In this document: piece after piece, positions 48,313 through 60,661 of the stretch
How positions within the stretch are numbered: the stretch's first letter is position 1
How the letters are laid out: the number at the start of each line of letters is the position of its first letter
Origin: Paraspadella gotoi
Lineage: Eukaryota; Chaetognatha
NCBI GenBank assembly: GCA_051294375.1
Contig: CM119264.1
Span: forward strand, 11,321,832 to 11,385,831
DNA: 64,000 nt
Direction of reading: 5' to 3'
Program-made: the position numbers and the translations under genes
The notes under the pieces: model-generated
The model's database searches: none
What the model was told of the DNA's origin: nothing
Seen by the model: only the letters and a program-made list of their open reading frames with translations

Positions 48313-48358
<46 letters not shown>

Positions 48359-48376
48359 TGTCTCTCTCCTCTCTCT
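48313..48376 (+). repeat. (CT)n microsatellite
   Basis: CT dinucleotides with a cgtctg interruption. Confidence 0.95.
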
Positions 48377-48477
48377 CTTTGGTAGACGTCCCTCTTGTAT
48401 GTACATATGCTTGTAACGATTCTATTGTAAAAATGTTTTTGATTGGTTCAATTTTTTAAGCATTACAAGTCAATATT

Positions 48478-48480
<3 letters not shown>

Positions 48481-48563
<83 letters not shown>
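48481..48563 (+). repeat. (CT)n microsatellite
   Basis: A CT array with one cctctt interruption. Confidence 0.97.
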
Positions 48564-48566
<3 letters not shown>

Positions 48567-49397
48567 TTCTTTTCAAGGACAGGGGCGACAAATATTAATT
48601 TAAATAAATTCTTGCTCGCGCGCCCGAGTTCCTCGAGAGGTCAAGTTCAGTTTATCATTTTTTTTCCTCGATATATTTTATTCTTTCCCCTTTTAATCTC
48701 AATAACTGTTAAGTATTTTTTCCTCGTCGCTTATGTTGCAAAAAATTTTGCCTTTTTTCTTTTCTCATTTTTTTAGGAAAAAAAAGAGACAAAACATTTT
48801 GTGCTCTCGCGTCTTATCTAAAATTTTGGAAATCGTATTTGAAATTCAAATCAATTTAAAAAATGTTTTGTAAAATTGAGTTTTATAAATTTTTTTTCAA
48901 AAAGAGAAATCCAATTTGCGAATTAAAATTCAATAAATGACGTGAGCCACTTCGAATCAAATCGTCTGTCGGAATACGTTATAAACTACGGAATATTTAT
49001 TGATTTTCTAAGTTATTTTATGGCTAATTATAAAGTTGTATTTATAAATACAGAATACAGAACAAGCCTCACTGGTTTAATTATGGCGAAAATAGTGATG
49101 CTCTTTGTTCCTCATTCCTTTGTGAGACTTTTCTCGAGACACCTTTTTTTCATCAACACTTTTTTTTTTTTGCGTTCTCCGTCTTTTCTGATTAATTCTT
49201 TTCGACCATTATGTGCTCATGATGTTTACCCTGGACTTCAAACTCTTCTTTGTTTTCCTTCTATTTTTCTCTTTCCTTCTTCACTTTCATTTTCTTTTTG
49301 TCTCTCTCCTTTTCTTCTACCTCCTCTCACCGCTTTCTCATTCCCACGACTTTCATTTTTCTTCCGGTACGAATCTCTCGAGGGACAACACTTTGGT

Positions 49398-49415
49398 TGT
49401 CTCTCTCTCTCATCA

Positions 49416-49486
<71 letters not shown>

Positions 49487-49522
49487 CTCCTCTCTTCTCT
49501 CTCTCTCTCTCTCTCTCTCCTC
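49398..49522 (+). repeat. (CT)n microsatellite
   Basis: About 125 bp of CT with cat, cct and ttct interruptions. Confidence 0.97.
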
Positions 49523-49659
49523 TCCGCGTCTCCTTCCAAAGGAAACGAATCACTTATCCCTGGGATCCTCCAAAAAATCCTTTCCTAGTCCTTGATCAGC
49601 TTTATCTCCCGATCCCATCTTCTTATCTTCCTCTTCCTCTTCATCCTCTTCCTCCAACT

Positions 49660-50520
49660 ATATAACTAATTTATTTAAGTAATTCTTCGGGGGTTTTTTG
49701 AATTCCAATTCCAGGTCCCCCCACCCTCTCCTGAGTCTCATGCCTTTTAAATGTCTGGGCCAAAACCTTTCACGCAGTAAAGACAACAACCGTTCGACTC
49801 AATGAACATCATAAAGCGGCCAATCCCTTCAAATTACTTACCCCTCTTTCCCGACTTAAATCTCGTTTAACTTTCCTTTTTGATCTTCAAACTTCAAATC
49901 TCTGAAAGAAACTTTAAGAAAAACAAAAATAAGAAATATAAAAATAAAAACAAAAACAGAGAGAAAATCCTGCGCGAGAAAACGAGATTAACTGGTTACG
50001 TGGTCAGGTTTAACCGGCCACTAAACTGTAAAGTGGTTGTTTGGTGATCGAGTTTAATCAAATTTAAAAAGAGGAAAGAAAGAAAAGATGGATGAGGGAA
50101 GAAGGGAGAGGTTTGATAGTCCAAACCGACAGACCGACAATTGGTCTGAAATTCATAGCATTAACATTAACGAGCTCCTAAACATCGAAATAAGATTTCT
50201 AGATTTAACGAATCAATTTCGTTAAATACGGAATTCCGCTCGCGATTCTCCGAAGCAAACGAGCGAGAACTTGCTTTCCCGAAATTATGATTTCGCGAAT
50301 TCTAAGAAAAAAATTCTCTAAAGAGAAATTATCTCGGCCGCCGGAGGATTTTCTCGGCTTCAAAAATCACCGGAGAAATAACTATTCCCCGGGCGACTGA
50401 CTGACCATTCAGCCTCTGAGCCAAACAGAAAACCACTCGCAAGGAAAAGAAAAAGATGTGAAAGCAATGCGCAGAAACATATCGCTAATGCGACTAATAG
50501 AAATACTAATAATACAAGGA
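49660..50520. other. Mixed sequence, no gene seen
   Basis: No supported ORF or repeat. Short accgaca and gaccgac words near 50124-50140 echo the patch at 39726-39780. Confidence 0.35.
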
Positions 50521-50523
50521 TAG

Positions 50524-50525
<2 letters not shown>

Positions 50526-50561
<36 letters not shown>
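50526..50561 (+). repeat. (GA)n microsatellite
   Basis: A perfect GA array. Confidence 0.97.
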
Positions 50562-50562
<1 letters not shown>

Positions 50563-50639
50563 AAGGCATAATCTTCTTTGTTTATGGGTCTAATCAGCGG
50601 AGCAGGTCTGTCCGTAATCGGTGCGAGGATCGGATAACA

Positions 50640-51830
50640 AGCTTTCGGCGACGAGGAAGATCGTGGATTTGAGGAAGAGAAGGAAGAGGAGGAAGAGGAG
50701 GAAGAGGACGTCGAAGAGGTTAACGCTGACGAAGAAGAGTCGAAAGAAGAGAAGAAAAAGACGAACAACAAAGAGAAGAAGAAAAAAAAGAGAAGAAGAT
50801 GGATATTATACGTCGAATTTAACCGGGGAAGAGAATGAAGAGAGAGGGAGGAAGAAGAGGAGCGACCCGACGACGAGGAGGAGGAAGTGAACCAGGGGGA
50901 TGAGGAGAAGAGGAGGAGCGAGGGGGATAAACGGAAAGACCCATAACTATTAGTGAGGGAGAAATAAATCAAGGCCGGCGAAGGAGGCGGACGAAGGGGG
51001 GACCGGGTCAAAGGGGAAAAGTTTTTTTGGGAGGAGGGAGAAGGGGGGGGACGTAGAAAATGAGGAAGGAGAGGAAGGGAAGAGGATGAAAAGGAGGAGG
51101 GGGAGAAGAGAAACGGAGGAAAACAAAGGAGACAGCAGAAAGGAGGAAAAATGGACGACGAAAGGAAGAGAAAAAAAAATGTATAAAATATCAGAAGAAG
51201 AGGATGTTTAACAATGATTAGCGAAACATCGGGAAGATCGAAAACAGAAAAAAAAAATGGGTGCGAAAAAAAAAATGAGGAAAAAATCTCCCGATGGATC
51301 AAAACATGGGGAGGAAATGGAGGCTGGAAGACGGGAGGAAAGGGAAGGGGGGAGAGGGGGGTGGGGGAATGGAGAAAAAGGGGGGATAGGGTTGTGAAAA
51401 AAAAAGAGGAAAAGAGAGAGCGAAAAAAAATAGTAAAGGATATGGTGAGACAAGAAAGAAAGAAATATAGTAAAATAAGTATGATTAAAGTAAATTAGTG
51501 AACGGTTAAAATAGTGAAGAGGTGAGCAAGAAGAATCAGAGATGGCGAAAAATGGGAGGAAAAAAATGAGTAGAAGAAGAAAAAGAAGGAAAAAGAGAGA
51601 AAGAGGAGGAAAGGGGGAAGAAGAAGGAGAGAGATCATTAGCGAGGAAAGTTTCCACGCTCTCTCCTCGAGAGTCGAGACACAAACCCCCGGAGATGAAG
51701 AGCCGTTGCCATTTGTGGAAAATCCTCAACAGATGAATGTCAAGAAGAGAAACTTCGGAGGGGAAAAAGAAAGAGAAGAAAATAAAGCAGCTTGGTGGGA
51801 GTGAGAAGAAAATAGCTAAAAAAAGCAACT
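50640..51830 (+). other. Kilobase-long purine-rich domain
   Basis: The + strand is overwhelmingly A and G for about 1.2 kb (gagga, agaag, gggaga words). The minus frames of 297 and 264 codons here are S/F/P/L-rich and follow from the composition. Confidence 0.75.
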
Positions 51831-51919
51831 CACTGGATGAAGGCCCGAAATAGTAGTCGGCCGGAAAATATAACCGACTCAAAGTAGCCTTGCGTCGCGG
51901 GAGCGAGAATGGCACGCGA

Positions 51920-51972
51920 AACTCTCTCTCTCTCTCTCTCTCTCTACCCTCTCTCTCTCTCTCTCTCTCACT
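51920..51972 (+). repeat. (CT)n microsatellite
   Basis: A CT array with one accc interruption. It lies on the opposite strand to the GA-rich flanks on both sides. Confidence 0.95.
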
Positions 51973-52250
51973 CACAGGTAGATTCTTATATATACCTTCC
52001 ACAGCCAGAAAAATGATATCAACATGACCAGCGCCGTCATTATATTACAACGCGAAATCTCCAGATATCGCGAATTCGGCAAAAATGGAAAATCGCCTCC
52101 GATCGATTTGAGATCAAAATGGCGGACGGGAATAATAAAAAACATGTGCGATAAAAAAAAAAAAAAAGAGAGAGAGAAGGAAGAGAAATCAATTCTACAT
52201 TTTCATGAATGTGTAAAGAGAAAAACGATTACCTTGAGGAAAACAGACGG

Positions 52251-52253
<3 letters not shown>

Positions 52254-52310
<57 letters not shown>

Positions 52311-52440
52311 CGAGGAGAGAGAGAGAGAGAGAGAAGAAAAAATACATAATGGTTTTTTCATGCATAATGGATTGGCCTGAAAGAGAAGAGAGGGAGAGGA
52401 AGTGGAAGAGAGAGAGCGAGAGAGAGAGCGAGAGAGAGGT
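52254..52440 (+). repeat. (GA)n blocks
   Basis: GA at 52254-52335, and GA with gcgaga variants at 52382-52438. Confidence 0.95.
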
Positions 52441-53253
52441 GTTTTTGGAATCGAGATTTGGTGGTCAAATCGATCATCCGCGATTCTTCGATTCAGCGAA
52501 TTCGCTTTCGACTTTCATCGTGGATTCTCACCCACACTCACGCCTCCACGCTTCGATGCGGCTCCACGTCCATGCTCAATACTCAATGCTCAATCCCAGC
52601 CCAAGCTGAGTCTAATCCGAGCCAAGGTCAAGGTTGATCCAGTAACGAGGCTCTCCGCTCGCGATGGGCGATCATGGGCGTAAACCGATGAATCTCTATA
52701 TATATTCTTTATTACGTGCGTTTTATTTCGAAATCAACATAGTAGATTAAGTACATGCATAGTTGTATACATAAACATCGAACAAAACTATGAGTAAATG
52801 AACTATAGGTGAACATGTGATAATATTTATACCATAATGGTACCAATTGTTTTATTAGTTTGTAATCGGCCAGCCAATTCCTTTGTAATTCTATTATTCG
52901 CCTTCAGTCCAGTGCCATTCCACCCATTGATTCACATCCGTCTCTCCCTCTTCTATTAATATCTTTTCCTATCACCTTCTGATTTGTTTTCTTTCCTTGA
53001 ATTACTTCTTTTTCTTTATTTTCTGTTTTCTGTCTTCACCTCGTTAAATCCTTTTCGTTTTCCTTTCTTATATTTTTCTCCTCGATCTTTGCTCCGCTCG
53101 AGGTCGCGAGTTCGAAACCGAGTCGACGGCGATCGAAGAATTAGGGGAAAGTCATGTTTGTTCCAATCCGGAGGATAACGATCACTTTTCTTGTTCATTG
53201 ATACTTTTAACAAAAATATTGATAGCCTCGCTAGGATAAACCGTCTCTGAGCT

Positions 53254-53354
53254 ATGGCTCAATCTATCAGAAGCGTTTATGAAGAGCAGCTGTGATTCTT
53301 TTGGGTGCTGTTGCAGGTGTCGTTTTTGCAACAGTGCTTATCGCATTTCTTTAA
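53254..53354 (+). CDS. Possible membrane micropeptide, frame interrupted
   Basis: ATG at 53254 is in a strong context (G at -3 and +4), and an in-frame TGA lies two codons upstream. The first frame reads MAQSIRSVYEEQL and stops at 53293-53295. One frame away, overlapping that point, the sequence reads AVILLGAVAGVVFATVLIAF and ends L-stop at 53352-53354. This is a textbook 20-residue membrane helix rich in A, V, G, L and I. A single-base difference near 53287-53292 would give one ORF of about 33 codons: a hydrophilic start plus a C-terminal membrane segment, the layout of SERCA-regulator-type micropeptides. The helix also resembles a syndecan-type membrane segment, but no such flanks follow. 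Single-base indels separate the duplicate copies at 60.6-62.7 kb, so a consensus error is plausible. A pseudogene or chance is also possible. Confidence 0.35.
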
Positions 53355-53498
53355 TAGTTAGAACAAGGTCTGGTTAAATATCTTCAGTTCATTGTTTTTA
53401 TTTTAATGCACACATACGTCATAAAGTAAAAAAGGAATAAGTCAAACGGATTTTCTAAGTTTTGAATCACTACCCTGTATAATATTAACATTGTCAAA

Positions 53499-53708
53499 AT
53501 GCCTGAATTTTTTTATTCAACTATTAAATACCTATTGTCTCAATTGTGGATTTTTTGCCCCACTCTAATTGAAATAACGTCTAATTTTATCGGCATTTTG
53601 ACGAAATCTCGGAGTGATCGAGATTTCGACTTCCCCGACGCCGACGAGGAAGCTAATCGTCATTTCACCTCTCTCCCCCCAAAGAAAAAAGCAAAAGAAA
53701 AACTCTAA
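53499..53708 (+). CDS. Small ORF, 69 codons, N-terminal hydrophobic segment
   Basis: ATG at 53499 has A at -3, and the frame is closed upstream by TGA at 53463. The product begins MPEFFYSTIKYLLSQLWIFC with further hydrophobic residues to about residue 33, forming one probable membrane segment. An acidic stretch with DFDFPDADEEA follows, and the end is basic, PPKKKAKEKL. It contains no simple repeat and its composition is protein-like. It starts 145 bp after the preceding membrane-type frame, in a different frame, so the two could lie on one transcript. No known micropeptide family is recognised. Confidence 0.4.
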   Translation: MPEFFYSTIKYLLSQLWIFCPTLIEITSNFIGILTKSRSDRDFDFPDADEEANRHFTSLPPKKKAKEKL

Positions 53709-54215
53709 TTTCCATAAACGCTGATTGTAGTCGGCTCCGCTAGGTTTTTACCTCCCTGCCCTAATCGCGTATTCGGCCTCACTAATTCCTTCTCTCAGGA
53801 CAAAATTCACTTTTCTTGGCCCTCGAACCGAAGAGGGATGGAAATCCAATCAGTCGCGAGCCAACTTTGGACGTTTATCTCACTTCCTCTCTCTCTCTAT
53901 CCCTGCACTGATGCTTAAAAAACTTTGCCTGTACGGAGATTGAAAGAATTATCGAGGAAAATCACCTATTTGACGATGCTATTAATTCCATATTAATTCT
54001 AATTACATTCAGACAAAACCCATTTCACCTATCGAAACGCTGTTGGCGATGGGATTATTTGCAAGGAAAATACATGCATAAAATTGTAAATTGGAAAGAT
54101 TTCATGATGAATGCCTAAAATTCGTAGACTTAAATGTAATAAAGTAGCTTTTTATGGCCTATTGTTTTATTTTGTGCCTAAAGCCCCATTGATAAATTCA
54201 AATTCAAATTCAAAA

Positions 54216-54219
<4 letters not shown>

Positions 54220-54261
<42 letters not shown>
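54220..54261 (+). repeat. (CT)n microsatellite
   Basis: A perfect CT array preceded by (attcaa)3. Confidence 0.97.
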
Positions 54262-54262
<1 letters not shown>

Positions 54263-54429
54263 CCGTTCACTATCTCTATCCCTTTTCGTTCAGGATTTAT
54301 TGAGATTTAAAGTCCAAAGCGACATTTATAGAGGGAGACAACAATCGGTGCTTCCAAAATTATTTCCTTTTCTTCCCTTTTCCTTTTTTTTTCTATTTTT
54401 ATCTTTTCCTTTTTCTTCGTTGTCTCTTT

Positions 54430-55230
54430 AGACGAAGCTTCAGTATCGACATTTTCCCTTTAGCGGGAAGAGACAAGAAATGTTTATATACTGCGCGCAT
54501 GTATGTTTAATATTATATATACTCCTTCGAATTGAACGACCATTTATCCGATACATTTGCACTTTGAAGATATGGGGATTCTAAAAATATTGAATGGGTC
54601 CATGGAACTCACACGTACAAACTGTGCAATACGTAAAAAAACTTCACACCCGAGCATGACATTATGAACAGTTCAATAGAGTGGTTATATGCCTTTCATT
54701 ACATTGTAAATTGTATCGTTTGTTCCGGAATTCGATTTAAATAAACCTAATAGTAATACTAGATTACCTCTATTCTCGCTTGTAACTTACAATCTAAGGT
54801 TATCGTCAATGTCACATTAATCTACTGTGTTTATACTCTTCGTTTCTTCCATCGATTTTTTCTCTCTGGTCTCAACGACATCTGCTCGCGACATCTGCTG
54901 TTTGCTTCGCTCAACCTGCGAATATAAATATCAAATCACGATGGCTTATAAAAATGTGTCAATGGTAAACTGGAAACGAATTCGCGAGGCTGAGAAAACA
55001 AAAAGGCAACATAAGAAAAAAAAACAAAATGGCGACGAAGCGGAAATTGCGCGCAATTTCTAGCCTGTAATTTCTTTTTTAAAAAAATCCGCATTGAGAA
55101 AGGAAAAAAAATGGAGATTGCCTCCTTTGCTGAGAAAATCAGCTTCGTGGTTGGAAATGCGGCGCCGAAATTGTATCGACTCTGTAGTCTGTACAATACC
55201 GACTCATATTAACCATATTGATGAATAAAT
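54430..55230. other. Mixed AT-rich sequence, no gene seen
   Basis: No supported ORF, RNA or repeat. Confidence 0.35.
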
Positions 55231-55236
55231 AAAAGA

Positions 55237-55266
55237 TAAGAGAGAGAGAGAAGAGAGAGGAGGAGT

Positions 55267-55304
<38 letters not shown>

Positions 55305-55341
55305 GAGATGAAGAGTAGAGAAGAGAGAGAGAGAGAGAGGA
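55237..55341 (+). repeat. (GA)n blocks
   Basis: GA arrays interrupted by aggaggagtag and aagagatgaagagtag. Confidence 0.95.
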
Positions 55342-55959
55342 GATTTACCGATGCACTTGTGACAGAAGTTAACTTTAGTCAAGGCCGTAAGCGCGGAGCT
55401 TGTTTTCGGAATCTCGAGGTTTTTTCTCACTTAATGTTTGAAAATTCTCGCCGCTTTTGAGAAACGCGGGGGAAACCGTGAAACCCCCTTTAGTCCCTTA
55501 ACTATTTTCTTTCCCTTTTTTTTTTGGCTATTTTATTTTTAGGACGAGAAAATGTGGTAAATTTAAAAAAGAGACGAATTGCTGGGTAAGAAAGTAGAGG
55601 GAGAATGGAAAGAGGTTGTGAAAGAAATGAAAAGAGAAGTGGATGAGAGAGAAAAAAATTAACTAGAGAGGAAATCGAATCAGACAAGTCGATAGCGTAA
55701 TTCTCTACCCTCCTCATTTGAAATTATGGCCGCTCGGTCAACCAGTTTTTTTTTTTTTGTTTTTTTTAATTCGTATGAAAAAGACTGAAATAAAAAGCCG
55801 CCGCCTCTCATTCCGACAGCAGAGCGATTGCCGTCGCTGCTGAGGTAGTTGCTGCGGCTGCTGACTTCACGTCTGCTGCATCGGCCACGCCCATCGAGAT
55901 TGAACGTTTTGCGGAGACGTTGAACGCGATCGGTTTTTTTTTTTTTTTAGATTCTCTGT

Positions 55960-55966
<7 letters not shown>

Positions 55967-56051
<85 letters not shown>

Positions 56052-56053
56052 TT
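55967..56053 (+). repeat. (CT)n microsatellite
   Basis: A CT array with one tatc variant. Confidence 0.98.
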
Positions 56054-56600
56054 CGCTCAGTCACTCATTCTTCTCTATTTTTTCCCGCTTCTCCGATTCT
56101 CTTTCATCTTAAATATTTCATTTTCTTCTTTTAATCTTCAAAGGAGTAAAAAAAAATCTAATTCGATCTTTCTCTTTTCGCTTTTGTTAAATGAGAAAAA
56201 AAATCCTGTAGATTCCCTCGACTTTCGATGAAATATGAAGGGAGAAACGGACCAATCAAAATCCGAGTCGTGAGATGTTGAGAGACTCACCTGTAACGTC
56301 ACAGGTGGCGATGCTTTCTAGTAAATTATTCTTTTTAGTCGGAGAGTTTTTTTGTTTTTTCAACCTGAAACATTCTAGTGTCGTCTTTGTTATTTAGGTT
56401 TATTTCTGGACCGGTTAACTGTGAAGTATGGCTCGTGCGAAAGATAGAGAGAGCTTTTTTTAGGAGGCACGTGATAATTTGAGTCTTGAGGTCGTAGGAT
56501 TTTCACCTCACAAGAAATACTTTCGTCGGCGATACTTATTTTTAATGCGGTTTGGGAGGAAAATATTAAATCGCAAGGGATTGGACGATAGTTGTTGTGA

Positions 56601-56761
56601 NNNNNNNNNNNNNNNNNNNNNNNNNNNNNNNNNNNNNNNNNNNNNNNNNNNNNNNNNNNNNNNNNNNNNNNNNNNNNNNNNNNNNNNNNNNNNNNNNNNN
56701 NNNNNNNNNNNNNNNNNNNNNNNNNNNNNNNNNNNNNNNNNNNNNNNNNNNNNNNNNNNNN
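56601..56761. other. Assembly gap (161 N)
   Basis: Unresolved bases. Confidence 0.99.
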
Positions 56762-57427
56762 TTAGTATTTTCCGCGTCTCAAACCGAAACGCGAATAAGA
56801 ATTCGTTGAGAATCGAAGCGAATTTAGGTCAGAAGCGAAGAGACGGAGAGACGAAGAGAGACGCGCGGGAGACGTGACGAGAGTGGAAGAGGAGACGGGA
56901 GACGGGAGGCGTGGCACTGAGTGGTGAATCACTAGTGATAAACGCGGGAAAGAAGTTATGAGGGAATTGATGGTCGAGGATTTCATTTGAGCGTAGCGTT
57001 AGGATTAAAGTAAATATAGGCGTTAGAATTGTCACATTTAGGAAAAAAGAGTCAAGAGTTTAACGAGAAGAATTAAAGAATGAAACATGAATGAATTGAA
57101 CTTTAAAGTGAATTATTGAGAAATAAGATCTATAAGAAATATATATAATATAAAAATGAATATTTTTAGAATGAAAAGTTGAAAAATAAAGATCCGAGGA
57201 AGGATGAAGATTTGAAGAATGAAAAATTATGGATAGATCGAAATGTTGTATAATGGCATTATGCTTTGAATTTTATTTTTAAATTTTATACTTTATAAAT
57301 CAGCAAAAAACTTTGCTTCGACAACTTTTTAAGAGGAATCAAACCTCTTGGGATATTGTGGAGGAAAAATGTGACCTCGAATGAAAGCGAAGCAGATGTG
57401 AGAAGATTGGATGAGAAAGGGATGATT

Positions 57428-57654
57428 GGATGAGAAAGGATGATTGGAGGAGAAAGGAGGATTAGATGAGAGGGGATGATTGGATGAGAAGGGATGATTG
57501 GATTAGTGAAAATGAGTCAATGTTAAAAGAGAATCGATTATAAATTCATTTTAATGAGATAATGAAATGAAAATTAAAATATTAATTTGCTATAATTACG
57601 CTTTTAACCTGACAGATTGACAATTTATAAATATTTGTTGTCTCTCTCTATCAC

Positions 57655-57726
<72 letters not shown>

Positions 57727-57735
57727 CTCTCTCTC
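57428..57735 (+). repeat. Left arm of a 6.3-kb inverted repeat
   Basis: This arm holds short tandem ggatgattggatgagaaagg-type units, then a unique block (tgaaaatgagtcaatgttaa ... ctgacagattga) and a (CT)n array. The same order, reverse-complemented, is found at 63397-63732 with high identity and a few indels. Confidence 0.9.
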
Positions 57736-57950
57736 CCATTTTCTGGATGATCACGCGTTCCGTTATATAAAACAGATTGGGATGGAGACTCTGTACGCAG
57801 GACAGACACGAACGGACGATTCTCTTCTCAGAACGGAACGAAGGGGGACAGAAACAAGTATCAGGAGATAGAAAACAGTGGACAGAAACGAGCATCGGGG
57901 GAGAAAGCGAGGTCAGAAGAGAAGCGGCCAGGGAATCGAAGGTCGGGTGG

Positions 57951-57951
57951 A

Positions 57952-57985
<34 letters not shown>
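57951..57985 (+). repeat. (ACG)n array
   Basis: Perfect GAC/ACG trinucleotides, coding for D or S runs depending on strand. Confidence 0.95.
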
Positions 57986-58197
57986 AGATAGCGACTTAGC
58001 GCGAAAAGTTTGCGCCCGCGAGGAGTTAATGGAGCGGAAAGGGAAAAGAGACGTTTTGCGTCGAATCGTCAAAGAGCCTCTTCGACTTCGTCCCTCTCTT
58101 ATCAGTTCGTCCCTTTGTCCATTTATCCCTTCATCCCTTTCTCTTTGTTCTTTTCCTCCTTTCTTTTCTATGTGTTTTTTGTCCACTCGTTTCATCT

Positions 58198-58550
58198 TCC
58201 CTTTCTCTCTCCTTACCTCTCTCGCCATCTCTTTCTCTCTCCTTACCTCTCTTTTCATCCCTTCCTCTCTCCTTACCTCTCTTTTCATCCCTTCTTCTCT
58301 CCTTACCTCTCTCTCCATCTCTTTTTCTCTCGTTACCTCTCTATCCATCCCTTCCTCTCTTCTTACCTCTCTCTCCATCCCTTTTTTTCTTCTTACATCT
58401 CTCTTCATCCTTTCGTCTCTCGTTACCTCTATTTTCATCCCTTCCTCTCTTCTTACCTCTCTCTCCATCCCTTCCTTTCTTCTTACATCTCTCTTCATCC
58501 TTTCCTCTCTCGTTACCTCTCTTTTAATCTCTTCCTCTCTTAATTTTTTC
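58198..58550 (+). repeat. 30-bp minisatellite, about 12 copies, higher-order
   Basis: Units like ccttacctctcttttcatcc followed by cttcctctct. The period is 30 bp, and part of the array groups into 90-bp trimers, because the ccttac, gttacc, cttaca and catccc variants recur every third unit. Both strands stay open: the minus strand gives decapeptides such as EREVRREEGM and KRDVRRKEGM, and the + strand gives SLLTSLSIPS types. These make the two longest ORFs in the window (310 and 331 codons). Confidence 0.92.
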
Positions 58551-58599
58551 TTTCGTCCCATCTTCTCTTCTCCTTCGAAATTCGAGCACAAAAAGATTT

Positions 58600-60140
58600 G
58601 GTCGTCCTTCCTCTTTTTCGCTGTCGTCGTTTTTTACATTATTGAATTTTCTTTCTCCGTCAGTAGGGAAGGGTTAACCGCAAAACCTGATCTGATGTAT
58701 ATTGTATAATGTTCGTTTTTAAACATTTTTGTTTGTTTTGTTTTATAACTGTGTTCACTTTCGTTCATTCTAAAATTCCAGTTACTTTAATTTTCTTTCT
58801 CAATTCTCATGTTCGATTAAATCCTCATCTCGCTATAACTTTTCTCATTCCTGATTGGCTGACGGCGGATGCACAATATTCATGTTTAACGTGAAGGAAT
58901 TATTTGTTATTTTCGATTAAGTTATTTTTTTGGAATGATAACTAAAAGAAGGCACTTAATGTTAACCTCTAGCTTGATTTTAAATGTAAAAAAAGCTAAT
59001 TTTCTCTGGTATGAAAAAAAATAAATACTAACTTGAAAGTGTGAAAAAAGGGGAAAATTTTTCTGTAATGAAGTCCTCATAATGACTTTTGCACAATACA
59101 ATTGCTGAATGGCAAACTAAAGGGCGGGAGAGAGGGAGGATTGAGAGGAAGAAAAAAAAAGAAGGGAAAAAATAGGAAAGAGAGTTAAAGAGAAAGGAAC
59201 GATATAGTAAAAGAGGGGGAAAAGACATTCGAATTGCGAAATATAATACAGGAATTAAAGAAAAAGAGAGATAGCAAATAATAGGTTAAAGATCAGAAAG
59301 AAGAAAAAAAAAGTGAATTATAGAGAAAAGAGCCCAAACGAGAAAAAAGAAGAACAAAGAGAAAAGAAAGAAAGTATAAAGAAGAGAGTTTAACTTGAAA
59401 AGAAAGTTTTACGTATAAGCGTCGCGAGTCGAGATATGATAGTATCCTTTGCAGAGCCGAACTTCAGCAAGTTAAATTTCTTTTAACTTTTCTTTACTTT
59501 TTTCCACCTTCTTTAATATCGAAAAAGGAAACCTTTTGTCGCTGAGGTCTTTGACACCTTTTTGTTATTGTTGTGGTAGTTTTCGTTGTTGTATTCGTTT
59601 ATTGAGTTTTTAAATCGGGCAGATGTGAAGTTCGCAAGGAAATGAAAAAAAATAAGGAGGAAAAGTTTAAAATTGAAATGGAAAAAAAAATGAAAGAAAG
59701 GAGGAATATGCGAAAAATATTTGTAACCTCTTGGGCTTAACCTTTAAGAGGTTTCTTCTGAATTTCTACAAAAACTTAAAGCTAATTAAAATATTTCCTC
59801 TTCCTACTAACTTCGTTATTATTTTTTAAAGATCTTTTTGTTACTTTTTATACTATACTTGTTATACTATTAAAATTATGAAGCCAACAAGGCTTTTTGG
59901 AGTTGATAATCATTCGAAGTTTTTCAGAGTAACACCAATGTCCGTGGATAGACGGACCTAATGTTTAAGACCGACGGGAGGGTGTCTGATTACGTCGACG
60001 ACATCGGAAACTTGAAGAGAAAGACAAATGAGAAGAATAAAATTAAATGAAGAAAAGAAGGAAAGAAAAAGAGGAAATGGGAAAAAGAGGAGAGAAAAAA
60101 GGCATGAAGGAAAGGAGGAAACCAATAAATGAGATAAGAC
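58600..60140. other. No gene seen
   Basis: AT-rich to purine-rich sequence. Purine tracts at 59108-59220 and 59240-59400 are not periodic. No supported ORF. Confidence 0.4.
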
Positions 60141-60152
60141 GAGAAGGAAAGA

Positions 60153-60155
60153 ATA

Positions 60156-60225
<70 letters not shown>
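60153..60225 (+). repeat. (AATC)n / (AAAT)n compound microsatellite
   Basis: AATC units pass into AAAT units by single-base change. Confidence 0.97.
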
Positions 60226-60511
60226 AAAAAATAGAAAGAAAGAGAGAGAGAATGACGGGTAGGAAAGAAGAAGGTAAAAAGTGAAAGGAAGAAAGATAGA
60301 AAAAAATAGAGAAGGAAAGACAGAAAGAGGAGAAAAGAAAAAAGGATGAATGGAAGAATGGAAACTTGGTTCCCGGGGAAAAAGTCGTTCGTTAATAAGA
60401 GAAAAAGCTCCGCTCGTTTGGAATGTAACTTCTTCGGCGAGAATTTGATGAATGGGTTTTTGCCTCATTACAAAAGGCTCGAAGCGAAGGAAGAATTGAT
60501 TGATTGCTCTC

Positions 60512-60536
60512 NNNNNNNNNNNNNNNNNNNNNNNNN
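60512..60536. other. Assembly gap (25 N)
   Basis: A placeholder-size gap 18 bp before a (CT)n array. Confidence 0.95.
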
Positions 60537-60551
60537 TCCCCTTTTTTTTCC

Positions 60552-60554
<3 letters not shown>

Positions 60555-60632
<78 letters not shown>
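60555..60632 (+). repeat. (CT)n microsatellite
   Basis: A perfect CT array immediately left of the 1-kb tandem duplication. Confidence 0.98.
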
Positions 60633-60634
<2 letters not shown>

Positions 60635-60661
60635 TTCTCGCGCGCCCACATATGCCCTGGA

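Noticed and set aside
50409-52002. Minus-strand ORFs of 297 and 264 codons
   Set aside because: S/F/P/L-rich translations of a kilobase-long purine tract. Stops are rare there by composition, and no domain or splice signal supports them.
53095-53130. tRNA B-box-like ggtttcgaactcg on the minus strand
   Set aside because: The T-stem does not pair and no A box lies at the right distance.
53285-53345. microRNA precursor (ctgttgca/tgcaacag stem)
   Set aside because: Beyond 8 perfect pairs the stem relies on several G-U pairs, and a coding explanation (membrane helix) fits the same bases better.
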